This document shows positions 8,316 through 16,323 of a stretch of DNA of 64,000 nucleotides, one piece after another (positions within the stretch are counted from its first letter, which is position 1; each line of letters opens with the position of its first letter). The stretch is taken from positions 339,283 through 403,282 of the forward strand of contig NZ_RZNX01000003.1 of NCBI RefSeq assembly GCF_003994465.1, written 5' to 3'. Under the pieces are notes generated by a model, which saw only the letters and a list, made by a program, of their open reading frames with translations, had not been told where the DNA came from and searched no databases. The position numbers and the translations under genes were made by a program. Source of the DNA: Paenibacillus zeisoli. Its GTDB lineage: Bacteria > Bacillota > Bacilli > Paenibacillales > Paenibacillaceae.

Positions 8316-10414
8316 CAGGCCATCAATCCTCCCGCACTTTTGATCTCACGGGCCAGAGCTCTTGCAATGGCATCAATATCGGAATCCTGACGGACATTGA
8401 ACGTATTGCCAGTGATCGAAATGGAGCTCCCACCAGATCCAGCAGCAGAGAACGCTCGGTTCTCGCTGGCTGTCATAATGCGCTCGCCCTTATGCAGCCT
8501 AGCCTGCATACCGTCATAAGGAACATAATCCAGACCATGATAGCGATTCTGAAGCGGCGCACTGCCTGCGGTCGCCTGTGCGGCGGCATTCCCCTGCACC
8601 TGTACGGTCGCTGACAGATTCTTGTCACTGCCGGACAGGTCGCCGAAGAAGGAGGATACCGCAGTAGATACGGTCTCTACCAAATCCAGAATGGTCTGCA
8701 TATGGTACTTGAACAGGTAGGCCAGCCCAGCAATCGCGGCACCCACCAGGGCGACCACAGCTATGATAGGCAGGAAAGGCGCAACCGCAGCCCAGCCCGC
8801 CACAGCCGAGGCCCACAAAGCTGGCGCGAACAAGCCGATCAGTACTGCCGCCATACCGGTGATGGCAGGGACAAGAATATCCGCCTGGTTCGTAATGAAC
8901 TCCATCACGCTGACCATAGCTTCACCGAACGGCATCAGCGCCTCGCCAAGCGGGGCCAGGGCCAGGGTAATCCGGTTCTGAAGTGTGGCGAACCGGTCGC
9001 CGAAGCTCTCCACCGATTTGGAGTGCTTGAGTATGCCGCCCTCGGATGCGCCCATGGCGTCCGCTATTCCTTTGAACTCTACCTGACCGCCTCGAAGGGC
9101 GGTGACCAGATCGCCGCTGACCTTGCTTCCAAAGCTCTCGGTTGCTATTCTGGCGGCTTCGGCCTCCGTAGCGGCACTGCGGATTTGATTCGCAACCTCC
9201 GTAATCCCGCCGGTAGGAAAGCCCTTCTTCATGGCATCTTCAATCGGGGTTATCCCTTCCTTCTGCCACTTCGCCATCAGGACCATCGTCTGGTCGAACC
9301 CAAGCCCCATCTGCTTCATCGGATCGCTCGCCTGACCCATCCGCTTCATCAGATCACCCATAGAGACTTCACCCGCACGACTCGCCGCAAAGAACTTCTC
9401 CATCATCTGCTTGCTGCCATCCGTTGCAATTCCCCATACCCCCATCGCCTTGGCGGCGGAGTCTGCTGCCGCGGCACTGTCCGTACCGGTAAGGCGGGAA
9501 GCATCCAGCAGCGTCTTGGTCATGTCCTCAAGCTTCTGCCCGGTCAGACCTGAATCCCGGTTCAGGATCCCCATCGCTTTGCCCACCTCGGTGAGGCTTT
9601 GCGGAACCTGTCCTCCCACCTTCTTGAAGGAGCCGACAAGCACATCCATATCCATAGCGGCTGCCCCAGAGGTTGAGCGAAGCACCCCAAAAGCTTCGCT
9701 GTACTTCTTGGCAGCTTCTATGGACTGATCCTTGACCAGGGTGAACAAGCTGCTGGCCGTCCCGGTAATGGCCGAGACCGCTCCCTTGTTCTTCTCCATG
9801 GAGACATGGATCGGGTCATCACCCAGCGGCTTGCGCAGCCTTCTGTACCCGCGCTGCAAAGCATTGGGCGGATTATCAAATTTGGTCTTGATCCGGTCAC
9901 GAATACTGACCGGCTGACGGGTGAACTTGCTCCTCAGCCGCTCCATCAGCCCCTTCTTCTCGGGAGCCGCCGCTGCACTCCCGGCGGGCTGCGCCGCTGC
10001 GGCTTGTGCCGCCTTGGCTGCGGCGCTAACCTTCTCCTTCGCCTCCTGCATCGCCTGCAGCCGTTCAAGCTTGCGCTTTGCCTTCCGGCCCTTGCCGGCA
10101 GCCGCCGCAGCCATAGCGGCTTTCATCGAAGCCGCTTCAATCGCCTCGGCCTGCTCCGCTGCGGCCTTGGCCGCTTTGGCCGCTTCCTGCTTGGCCGCTT
10201 CGGCTCGCACGGCGTAGGCTTTCTTGATGGCATTTCTGCCACCGCGCGCCATCTCCAGCTGCATGGCAGCCGCAAGGACAGGCCCTTTGGCGGCCTTCTG
10301 CCAGCCTTCACTGATCTTGGTGTACACGGCCGGCTTGGACAGATTCGCGGTCATTTGTGTTATTCTCTCAAGCAGCTTACTCAGCTTTTCCGCGCTCGAC
10401 AGGTTGTTGCTCAA
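8315..10414 (-). CDS. xkdO: Phage tail tape measure protein
   Basis: The protein has 699 residues and starts at TTG 10414, about 9 bases after GAGGAGGTGA. The first ~200 residues are Ala/Lys/Glu-rich and helical. Residues of about 215-500 carry the TP901-type tape-measure core (FGVLRSTSGAAAMDMDVLVG, then GLGFDQTMVLMAKWQKEGIT). Hydrophobic helices follow near 515-570. Tape-measure length sets tail length, so at roughly 0.15 nm per residue a tail of about 100 nm is expected. It follows the frameshifting tail chaperone pair, as in most tailed phages. Confidence 0.9.
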   Translation of the reverse strand: MSNNLSSAEKLSKLLERITQMTANLSKPAVYTKISEGWQKAAKGPVLAAAMQLEMARGGRNAIKKAYAVRAEAAKQEAAKAAKAAAEQAEAIEAASMKAAMAAAAAGKGRKAKRKLERLQAMQEAKEKVSAAAKAAQAAAAQPAGSAAAAPEKKGLMERLRSKFTRQPVSIRDRIKTKFDNPPNALQRGYRRLRKPLGDDPIHVSMEKNKGAVSAITGTASSLFTLVKDQSIEAAKKYSEAFGVLRSTSGAAAMDMDVLVGSFKKVGGQVPQSLTEVGKAMGILNRDSGLTGQKLEDMTKTLLDASRLTGTDSAAAADSAAKAMGVWGIATDGSKQMMEKFFAASRAGEVSMGDLMKRMGQASDPMKQMGLGFDQTMVLMAKWQKEGITPIEDAMKKGFPTGGITEVANQIRSAATEAEAARIATESFGSKVSGDLVTALRGGQVEFKGIADAMGASEGGILKHSKSVESFGDRFATLQNRITLALAPLGEALMPFGEAMVSVMEFITNQADILVPAITGMAAVLIGLFAPALWASAVAGWAAVAPFLPIIAVVALVGAAIAGLAYLFKYHMQTILDLVETVSTAVSSFFGDLSGSDKNLSATVQVQGNAAAQATAGSAPLQNRYHGLDYVPYDGMQARLHKGERIMTASENRAFSAAGSGGSSISITGNTFNVRQDSDIDAIARALAREIKSAGGLMA

Positions 10415-10444
10415 GCTTCTTCACCTCCTCGCTGATCCGGCCTG

Positions 10445-11028
10445 CTAGCCTCCTCTGCGGGCGGCCTGCCTCTCTGCCTTTCGCGCCTTCTCCTCTTCTT
10501 CCAGTTGAAGCAGCATGGACGCGTACATGAAGCGCTTGGTTCCTTCATCCTTGTTGTACACCTCATCCGGCGGAATATGATGCCGCTGAAAGATGAGATG
10601 CACCAGGAAGGCCTCGCCGCCCGCCTTGATCAGTTTTTTATTTCTTCGTCATCGCTGTCAAAGCCGCTGATCTCCAGAATCTCCGTGGATAACTTGGCAA
10701 TCTCACCAGCCAGCAGCAGACCGAGAATCGCCTCTGTAGGTGTTCCGTACTTCTCAATCAGTTCCTTGGCGGTCCAATCGGGAATCAGACATGCCTTCTG
10801 AATCACAAGGGCACCGAACTGCTCTTCATCGAGCACTTTCTCCCTCTTCGGACCTTTGCCCGTATAATGCGTGCACTGTTCCTGAATTCGGTTGATGGTC
10901 TTGCCATCCAGCGCTTGAATTTGAAAATCCACCCCAAGCCGCTTCATAGGAATATCCCTCTGGGGCTTGCTGTCAATGCTAAGCAGGGCGTGAAGCACCG
11001 CGCTCTGTCTTGTATCTGTAACTGCCAT
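10445..11028 (-). CDS. Tail assembly chaperone, -1 frameshift product
   Basis: This is the extended (GT-like) form of the chaperone. Ribosomes that slip back one base on A-AAA-AAC (complement of 10639-10633), just before the normal TGA stop, continue for 62 more codons. The extension begins LIKAGGEAFLVHLIFQRHHI and ends at TAG (10447-10445). The product is about 194 residues, with a charged tail rich in Glu, Lys and Arg. G/GT chaperones of tailed phages share this organisation, directly upstream of the tape-measure gene. The slippery site and open -1 frame are seen directly; use of the site is inferred. Confidence 0.75.
10630..11028 (-). CDS. xkdN: Tail assembly chaperone XkdN (zero-frame product)
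   Basis: The protein has 132 residues. It has the XkdN/YqbN pattern (MKRLGVDFQIQALDGKTINR, then LGLLLAGEIAKLSTEILEIS) and ends in an acidic tail just after the slippery heptamer. The ATG start at 11028 lies about 9 bases after AAGGAG. It keeps the tape measure soluble while the tube polymerises around it. Confidence 0.88.
   Translation of the reverse strand: MAVTDTRQSAVLHALLSIDSKPQRDIPMKRLGVDFQIQALDGKTINRIQEQCTHYTGKGPKREKVLDEEQFGALVIQKACLIPDWTAKELIEKYGTPTEAILGLLLAGEIAKLSTEILEISGFDSDDEEIKN
10633..10639 (-). other. Programmed -1 ribosomal frameshift site A-AAA-AAC
   Basis: The heptamer is in phase (ATA AAA AAC TGA), exactly the X-XXY-YYZ pattern that supports tandem tRNA slippage. The stop codon follows immediately and the -1 frame stays open for 62 codons up to the tape-measure gene. 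Confidence 0.78.
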
Positions 11029-11168
11029 AATGTATACATCTCCTTGATATAGAATGGATTGAACCTATTTAATGAGTATGAAAAGTGGTTCTTAACCTAA
11101 TTAGAAATTCCCTACCGCTTCGCTGATTTTGAGCTGCATACTGCAAGCAGGTTCCCGAAGGGAACAGC

Positions 11169-11603
11169 TTATTCGGCATGAATGACATCGAGCAGTTCAT
11201 AACCCGTGAAGTTGAAAGGAAGCTCCTCTTCCACCAGCGAGCCCACCTCAAAGTGCACGAGCGGGATTTTGTCGAACATAACCCCTTTCAGACGAACACG
11301 ATAAGCTCCATAAGATTCAGGGTCTTCCAGCTTCAGAATCAATTCGGTGATGAATGTACCTTTGGAATCATCCGCCACCTGGCCGATTAGCTCTACGAAT
11401 TCGGAAGTCACTTTATATCCCGAGATCGTACCGGTTCCGCTCAGTCCTGTTACTTTGTGTGCTGTCCAGCGGGTCCCGGACCGCTTGATCTCCTCTTTCG
11501 TGATTTCCACATTGGCTTCGGCCGTCTTGATATTGGTCAGCCACTGCCCGTTGTGATACACATATCCATAAGTTCCATTAATTACACGGGTTGCATCCAG
11601 CAA
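11169..11603 (-). CDS. xkdM: Phage tail tube protein XkdM
   Basis: The protein has 144 residues. The pattern DATRVINGTYGYVYHNGQWL, then VTGLSGTGTISGYKV and FTGYELLDVIHAE is the standard Firmicute contractile-tail tube protein. The TTG start at 11603 lies about 8 bases after AGGAGGG. It forms the rigid inner tube that is driven into the target cell when the sheath contracts. Confidence 0.92.
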   Translation of the reverse strand: MLDATRVINGTYGYVYHNGQWLTNIKTAEANVEITKEEIKRSGTRWTAHKVTGLSGTGTISGYKVTSEFVELIGQVADDSKGTFITELILKLEDPESYGAYRVRLKGVMFDKIPLVHFEVGSLVEEELPFNFTGYELLDVIHAE

Positions 11604-11651
11604 GACAAATCCCTCCTAATAATGTTCTGATGTTTGTAACTAACTCCGGTA

Positions 11652-12707
11652 TTAGACCTTGATGGTCAGGAAAATCCGCTCCATGCTGTCAATCTCGGTG
11701 AAGCTGATTAACAGGAAGACACTGTCGCCTTCGGATTTGCGGTCAGGGTCAAGCCCGACCACGATATCAGTAAGCACATTGTTCAGTTCAAGGCGCTCCA
11801 AGTAAGCTTTGACAGCGGCAATCAGGGCCGCCTGGCCATCCGCATTGTTATCGAGCTTGCCTATGTAAGAATCTGCGGCCGCCTTTGGAATATCTGTAGC
11901 CACCGCCTGTCTTGCACGGATCGCACGAATCTTCTTTTTGCTGGTCACCAGCCCCTGCTCTACTTTCACTTTCTCCCCGTCATGGACTAGCACGAGCGAT
12001 CCTTTCTTGAGTGCGTTATTAATCTCGCTGTTCTTCAGCCGTTTCATCACATCCGTAGCACGAACCGGAGTATAAGTAATAGACTTATTAATGCCTGTAC
12101 CGGCAATGAGACCGGCAATGTACGGAGCATACTGGGCTGAGCTGTAAGCTTCTCCGTTAATTCTGGCGCCGGTAATCAAATTAACCGCGTAGTCATCGGA
12201 GAGTCGGTCTGTCCGCGCATTCCCAAGCTCAGGATTCAGGTCCTCCTCAGCAGAACCCCCGAATACTGTCAGGAAGTGCTTCCCTTCCCCTCGGTTGCGA
12301 ATACACCAGTTCCGTGTATTGTCCTGCTCCTCTGCCGTAAGTTCTCCTGGATAGACAAACACATTAAAGCTGCGTGACTCGAAAGCGTCCCTAAGTGCCA
12401 GGTAGACCTCAGCATCACTCTTGGCTTTGGCTGGCGCTGCCGGAACGGTATAGACCAGAACTTCCTTGGCACCGCCCTGCAGAATGAGGCGAATCGCCGT
12501 CACATTAGCCAGACCGAACAGGTTGGCTGCTTCTGTTTCTTTCTCAATCGTATAGAACTGGCCAGCTTCGGCTGTACCGTACTGAAACAGCGGAAGTGCA
12601 ACCGTACCTCTGGTTCCTCCCTTGATCTGCGCTGCGGCTGCCTCCACAAAATTAATATAAAGACCCGGCCGAACCGGCAGAGTAATCGGATCCCATGTTC
12701 CACCCAT
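11652..12707 (-). CDS. xkdK: Phage tail sheath protein XkdK
   Basis: The protein has 351 residues, starting at ATG 12707 with AAGGTGG 8 bases upstream; a GTG at 12719 has no usable spacing. Typical sheath features are RPGLYINFVEAAAAQIKGGT at the N-terminus, VTAIRLILQGGAKEVLVYTV, and the C-terminal NNVLTDIVVGLDPD and SMERIFLTIKV strands. It is the contractile outer cylinder. Its presence makes the particle myovirus-like (R-type), not siphovirus-like. Confidence 0.92.
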   Translation of the reverse strand: MGGTWDPITLPVRPGLYINFVEAAAAQIKGGTRGTVALPLFQYGTAEAGQFYTIEKETEAANLFGLANVTAIRLILQGGAKEVLVYTVPAAPAKAKSDAEVYLALRDAFESRSFNVFVYPGELTAEEQDNTRNWCIRNRGEGKHFLTVFGGSAEEDLNPELGNARTDRLSDDYAVNLITGARINGEAYSSAQYAPYIAGLIAGTGINKSITYTPVRATDVMKRLKNSEINNALKKGSLVLVHDGEKVKVEQGLVTSKKKIRAIRARQAVATDIPKAAADSYIGKLDNNADGQAALIAAVKAYLERLELNNVLTDIVVGLDPDRKSEGDSVFLLISFTEIDSMERIFLTIKV

Positions 12708-12708
12708 A

Positions 12709-13179
12709 TTAATGACCACCTTTCGAATTGTATTCCGTTCTAACTCCTATATGGCTCATCTTCGTGAACTCCTCGGTCGCCACCGGCTCCCGGTATTGCA
12801 ATTGAAGCACCGCAGTACATTTCTGAAGGCCGCCCTCCATTTGCTCAGCTCCATCGAAGGAGAAGGATTCAATCTTGAGCGCCCTTCCCGCAGCTGGAGT
12901 CAAGGCAGAGCCCTGCTCATTCATCATGAACCGGCTTAAATCTTCCATACGGCTAACAGCCTGCTGTACATCCTCTCCATAACCGATTACGCTGTACTGC
13001 CGCTGCGTCCATGTCTGGGAGAGGCTCTCGCTCCGGCGAATATCCTGCTTCAGGATAATGACGAACTGACCGTTCTCCCTCTCCGCAGGGATAGGCTCCT
13101 GATAGTAATGAATGAGCGCATCCGGGAACTTGGCCTTGATTACATCAGCAATACCCTGCACTTCATCGGCAAGTGACAC
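12709..13179 (-). CDS. Phage tail terminator-like protein
   Basis: The protein has 156 residues, starting at GTG 13179 with AAAGGGGTGA at good spacing; the open frame extends to 13218 without a better SD. The body (PDALIHYYQEPIPAERENGQ, then YSVIGYGEDVQQAVSRMEDL) matches the tail terminator/minor structural family that precedes the sheath gene in PBSX-like clusters. It should cap the tube at the end where a capsid would join. It is the first gene of this operon, with no capsid or connector gene before it. Confidence 0.75.
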   Translation of the reverse strand: MSLADEVQGIADVIKAKFPDALIHYYQEPIPAERENGQFVIILKQDIRRSESLSQTWTQRQYSVIGYGEDVQQAVSRMEDLSRFMMNEQGSALTPAAGRALKIESFSFDGAEQMEGGLQKCTAVLQLQYREPVATEEFTKMSHIGVRTEYNSKGGH

Positions 13180-13344
13180 TAACTTCACCCCTTTAGAACT
13201 TGTTCGGCTGCCGCCCATGACGCATCAGGCGGAACTTTACTTCCCCCTTTCAACCGTTCATACACATACGGCCTAGCAACCGCCGCTGCAATACGAATTA
13301 TAGAGCCCAATTTCCAGGTCTGGGGAGGATGAACTTTCTTCACC

Positions 13345-13366
13345 AGGGGTGATAACTTTTCACCCT
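13345..13366. promoter_or_regulatory. Inverted repeat between the tail operon and the response-regulator gene
   Basis: AGGGGTGA and TTCACCCT are separated by TAACTT and form a near-perfect dyad in the divergent intergenic region. It could be an operator for either direction. A TATACT -10-like box follows at about 13390. Confidence 0.35.
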
Positions 13367-13444
13367 ATCGCGAAGCCTAGGCCTATTGTTATACTGAATG
13401 TAACTTGTAAGTATCTGGTAAGCAGCAGCTGGGAGGATTGTGAA

Positions 13445-14050
13445 GTGAGTGTTATCCGGATCATGCTTGTAGATGATGACCCGTTCTGGCGGGAGAATAT
13501 CAGTGCAGATTTGGCAGACGAGCCCGATATTGAGGTAAAAGCGATTGCCGCAACAAAAAAAGAAGCCATTGATATGGCTTCTAAGTATGAGCTTGATATT
13601 ATTCTGATGGATATTAACTTAAGTGAGAATAACCTCGACGGCCTGGAAGCCGTCGAACAGATCCTTCGCCTGCCCGGTAGGGAGCAGGTCAAGATTATCA
13701 TGCTCACATCCATTACGGATGCTGAGGTGGTCATGAAGTCCTTCCGGCTCGGCGCGCTGAATTATATCAACAAATCCAGCCTTCAAGACATGCTTCACGC
13801 CATCCGTGAAGCTCATCTTGGCCGGGCCGCCATCCATTCCGACGCTGCCCGTATTATGCGCAGTGAGGTACAGCTGATGGAACTCACCTCTTCGGAACGC
13901 GAGGTGTTCGATCTCCGCAAGAACGGGCTTAGCAAGCGACAGATTTCGGAACAACTTCACAAGTCTACGAATACAATCAAGTCGCAGCTAAGGAGCATCA
14001 AGAATAAGCTGACTCATTTCAGGATGGATGGAGATGATCCAGACTGTTAG
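13445..14050 (+). CDS. Response regulator, NarL/FixJ (LuxR-type) family
   Basis: The protein has 201 residues, starting at GTG 13445 with GGGAGG 8 bases upstream. The receiver domain has the acidic pair in MLVDDD, phospho-acceptor Asp56 in ILMDINLS, and the NYINKSS lysine. A LuxR-type HTH closes the protein (LTSSEREVFDLRKNGLSKRQ, then STNTIKSQLRSI). It is divergent from the tail operon and convergent with the sensor kinase, and its last 32 bases overlap the end of the kinase gene. It is the obvious candidate regulator of the tail particle genes, though that link rests only on position. Confidence 0.88.
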   Translation: MSVIRIMLVDDDPFWRENISADLADEPDIEVKAIAATKKEAIDMASKYELDIILMDINLSENNLDGLEAVEQILRLPGREQVKIIMLTSITDAEVVMKSFRLGALNYINKSSLQDMLHAIREAHLGRAAIHSDAARIMRSEVQLMELTSSEREVFDLRKNGLSKRQISEQLHKSTNTIKSQLRSIKNKLTHFRMDGDDPDC

Positions 14051-15491
14051 CCTCCCGGTTCAGCTGTCTGGCATCTTTGGCCTGCGGTCTGAACTTGAAC
14101 GCGGGAAAGTGCAGTGTCAGCGTAACACCCGCCCCGTACTCATTTGAGGCTGCCATCATTTTGCCGCCGTGCTTTGACATCACACTTGAGCAGTAAGAGA
14201 GCCCCAAACCGTAGTTAAGCGCATTCTTTTTGGTCGTGAAGAAGGGTTCAAATATCTTGCTTAAATGCTCCTTGGGGATTCCGGCACCATTGTCCCTGAC
14301 CTCTATCCTGAACCCTTTCCTGGTCGCAGCGGTCTTCAGCGTAATTTCCCCGCCGCTATCCGGCATGGCATCCAATGCGTTACGAATCAGATTGGACAGC
14401 GTCTCTCTAATATGAACAGCATCACACTTCAGCGATCCTTCCGCCTCATACCTGGCAGATAGCTCCACGGGTCTATTCTCCGTTAACGTTCTAGCCGAGT
14501 CCATAACCGATTCCACCAACGATCGAACATCGTGCAGCTCTTCGTCAAGGACTACGTCTTCTGCCTTCTCCTTAATTCGGTTCACCATGTGAAGCAGATG
14601 TCCGGTTAAATGATGTACCTGATCAATCGTACTGGCTGCCTTCTCGGCCTGGCCGGACCGGATCAAGGTGCTGCATTTCTCTGCCAGATAGTCGATCTTC
14701 TGGATCTCATTCTTAATCGAATGATTCAGAATCGATACGCCCATGGTCAATGTCCTTATGGAGTGATCCAGCCGTTCACGCTCGATTCTCAGCTTGATGC
14801 CGAGGAAGCCATTGCGAATCGAATATGTAAGGATCAACCCAACCGTTCCTAATATGGCGATGAAATTCGCCTGCCACATACCGTTACTGTCCAGCTCGAA
14901 CGACCACATTCCAAGCTTCAGGGAATCGAAATTTACATAATCGGATGTAAAAGCCCAGACCATGACTGTAGGGAAAATTAACATTGCCCGCCTCAGGCTC
15001 TGTTTCCGCTCTAGATTCATTTCCTTGAAGTAAGCCAGATAATAGAAGACACACCCCATCAGCACATAGACCCCATCCCACCACCTGAACCAGGCCAAGC
15101 TGAAGATGTTCCACGGTTCTGAAGCCAGGTGGATCGCCGTCATGGCTACCGGACCTGGAAGAAGGACTAGCGATACGGCTACCTTGAGGCGAGAGGATAA
15201 CCCCTGATTCAACCACAGCCCGCCCATGAAAAATACATACGGAAGCACGTAGAAGTAAATATGCATAGCAATAACGGTAGATACATACAGCAGCATACTT
15301 AGAACAGGATGAAGCCACTGGGCATCATGAATCATCGGCATGATCGACAGATGCATGGCAAAGGCAAAGCTGGCTGAGCCCCCCAGCAGGATGGTCAGTC
15401 CAATCCATACGTTGCTCCTTGTTCTGGACAATAGAATAATAACCCCGAGCGTCCACAGTGACAGAAACATAAGAACATAAATAATTCTCAT
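14019..15491 (-). CDS. Membrane sensor histidine kinase
   Basis: The N-terminal ~235 residues contain about seven to eight hydrophobic helices with short loops, as in 7TM-type sensors. Then come a phospho-acceptor helix with His257 (SILNHSIKNEIQKI), an N box (LSNLIRNALDAMP), G1 (VRDNGAGIP) and G2 (YGLGLSYC). I prefer ATG 15491 (490 residues) because GGGGGAG precedes it closely; TTG 15545 would add 18 residues. It should phosphorylate the adjacent response regulator. The ligand is unknown. The membrane sensor and the missing SOS-type repressor suggest the particle may respond to an envelope or extracellular signal. Confidence 0.85.
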   Translation of the reverse strand: MRIIYVLMFLSLWTLGVIILLSRTRSNVWIGLTILLGGSASFAFAMHLSIMPMIHDAQWLHPVLSMLLYVSTVIAMHIYFYVLPYVFFMGGLWLNQGLSSRLKVAVSLVLLPGPVAMTAIHLASEPWNIFSLAWFRWWDGVYVLMGCVFYYLAYFKEMNLERKQSLRRAMLIFPTVMVWAFTSDYVNFDSLKLGMWSFELDSNGMWQANFIAILGTVGLILTYSIRNGFLGIKLRIERERLDHSIRTLTMGVSILNHSIKNEIQKIDYLAEKCSTLIRSGQAEKAASTIDQVHHLTGHLLHMVNRIKEKAEDVVLDEELHDVRSLVESVMDSARTLTENRPVELSARYEAEGSLKCDAVHIRETLSNLIRNALDAMPDSGGEITLKTAATRKGFRIEVRDNGAGIPKEHLSKIFEPFFTTKKNALNYGLGLSYCSSVMSKHGGKMMAASNEYGAGVTLTLHFPAFKFRPQAKDARQLNREANSLDHLHPS

Positions 15492-15636
15492 TCGGCTCCC
15501 CCAAAGCCCCTTCCGCCTAAGTTCATTAATTCCCTCATCATACAATATATCCCTTATTAAGTCAGCAATGATTTAACTTGTAAATTCGACACTATCCCTT
15601 AGGGAATCAACCTCATTATGTAATGTTAGTTCCAAA

Positions 15637-15673
15637 CGAAAAAGGCCACATGTCCTAGCGAACTTGAGGCCTT
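15637..15673 (-). terminator. Terminator after the cysteine hydrolase gene
   Basis: On the minus strand AAGGCC pairs with GGCCTT around a 20-base spacer and is followed by TTTTTCG. Confidence 0.6.
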
Positions 15674-15756
15674 CGTATAGGGTTCTTCTTCTATTGCTGG
15701 TTGCACAACTCTAATTATGATAGCCTCTGTCCCCAGCGTAGAGAGCTACGGGCGAC

Positions 15757-16299
15757 TTAGAATAAGACTTCTTCCGTACGTCTGAGCTCAGCGAACTGGC
15801 TGCCAAGGACTTTATTATGATGGTCAATGATCTGCTGGGCTGTTAGATTCTCTGAATCAAAGGTGCTGTGTCCATCCGCGACTAGAACGTTAGTGTACCC
15901 CAAGCTATTAGCAGCTCGGCATGTGGAATCCACACAGTACTCCGTCTGCACTCCGGTAATGATCAGACGTGTGATGCCAAGCTCTTGTAACTTCACATGA
16001 AGCTCAGTCCTCAGAAAAGGATCCGCATGGTACTTAACCATAGTCAGATCTCCTTCCTGGGGGGCGACCTCAGGATGGATCTGCCACAGCGGTTGCCCCA
16101 ATCCGTGAGGAGACTCTCCGTCCTCGGTATGCTGCATGTAGATTACCGGCGATCCAGCCGAACGGGCTTTTTGAATCAAAGACTGAATATGGTGAAGCAG
16201 CTCCTGCGCCTGATATAACTCTTTTCCCCCATACTGTGCCCATATGAATGGCGCTAATTGTACATCCACAATCATAAGCGCACTCTTCGGCATGTTCAT
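15757..16299 (-). CDS. Cysteine hydrolase, isochorismatase/nicotinamidase family
   Basis: The protein has 180 residues. The catalytic triad of the family is visible: Asp12 (ALMIVDVQ), Lys89 (TMVKYHADPF) and Cys122 (GVQTEYCVDST), with the cis-peptide region ITGVQTEYCV. Members hydrolyse nicotinamide, isochorismate, carbamates or similar amides. The substrate cannot be assigned from sequence alone. It appears to be a single gene with its own terminator. Confidence 0.85.
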   Translation of the reverse strand: MNMPKSALMIVDVQLAPFIWAQYGGKELYQAQELLHHIQSLIQKARSAGSPVIYMQHTEDGESPHGLGQPLWQIHPEVAPQEGDLTMVKYHADPFLRTELHVKLQELGITRLIITGVQTEYCVDSTCRAANSLGYTNVLVADGHSTFDSENLTAQQIIDHHNKVLGSQFAELRRTEEVLF

Positions 16300-16323
16300 T
16301 CCAAGTGTCCCCCTTGAGCTTTA

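Noticed and set aside
8702..9553. Long plus-strand frame opposite the tape-measure gene
   Set aside because: It is an antisense shadow produced by GC-rich, Ala-rich coding DNA; no start signal.
1832..13218. Complete prophage
   Set aside because: No integrase, repressor, terminase, portal, capsid, holin or lysin gene and no att-like direct repeats were seen; only tail genes are present.
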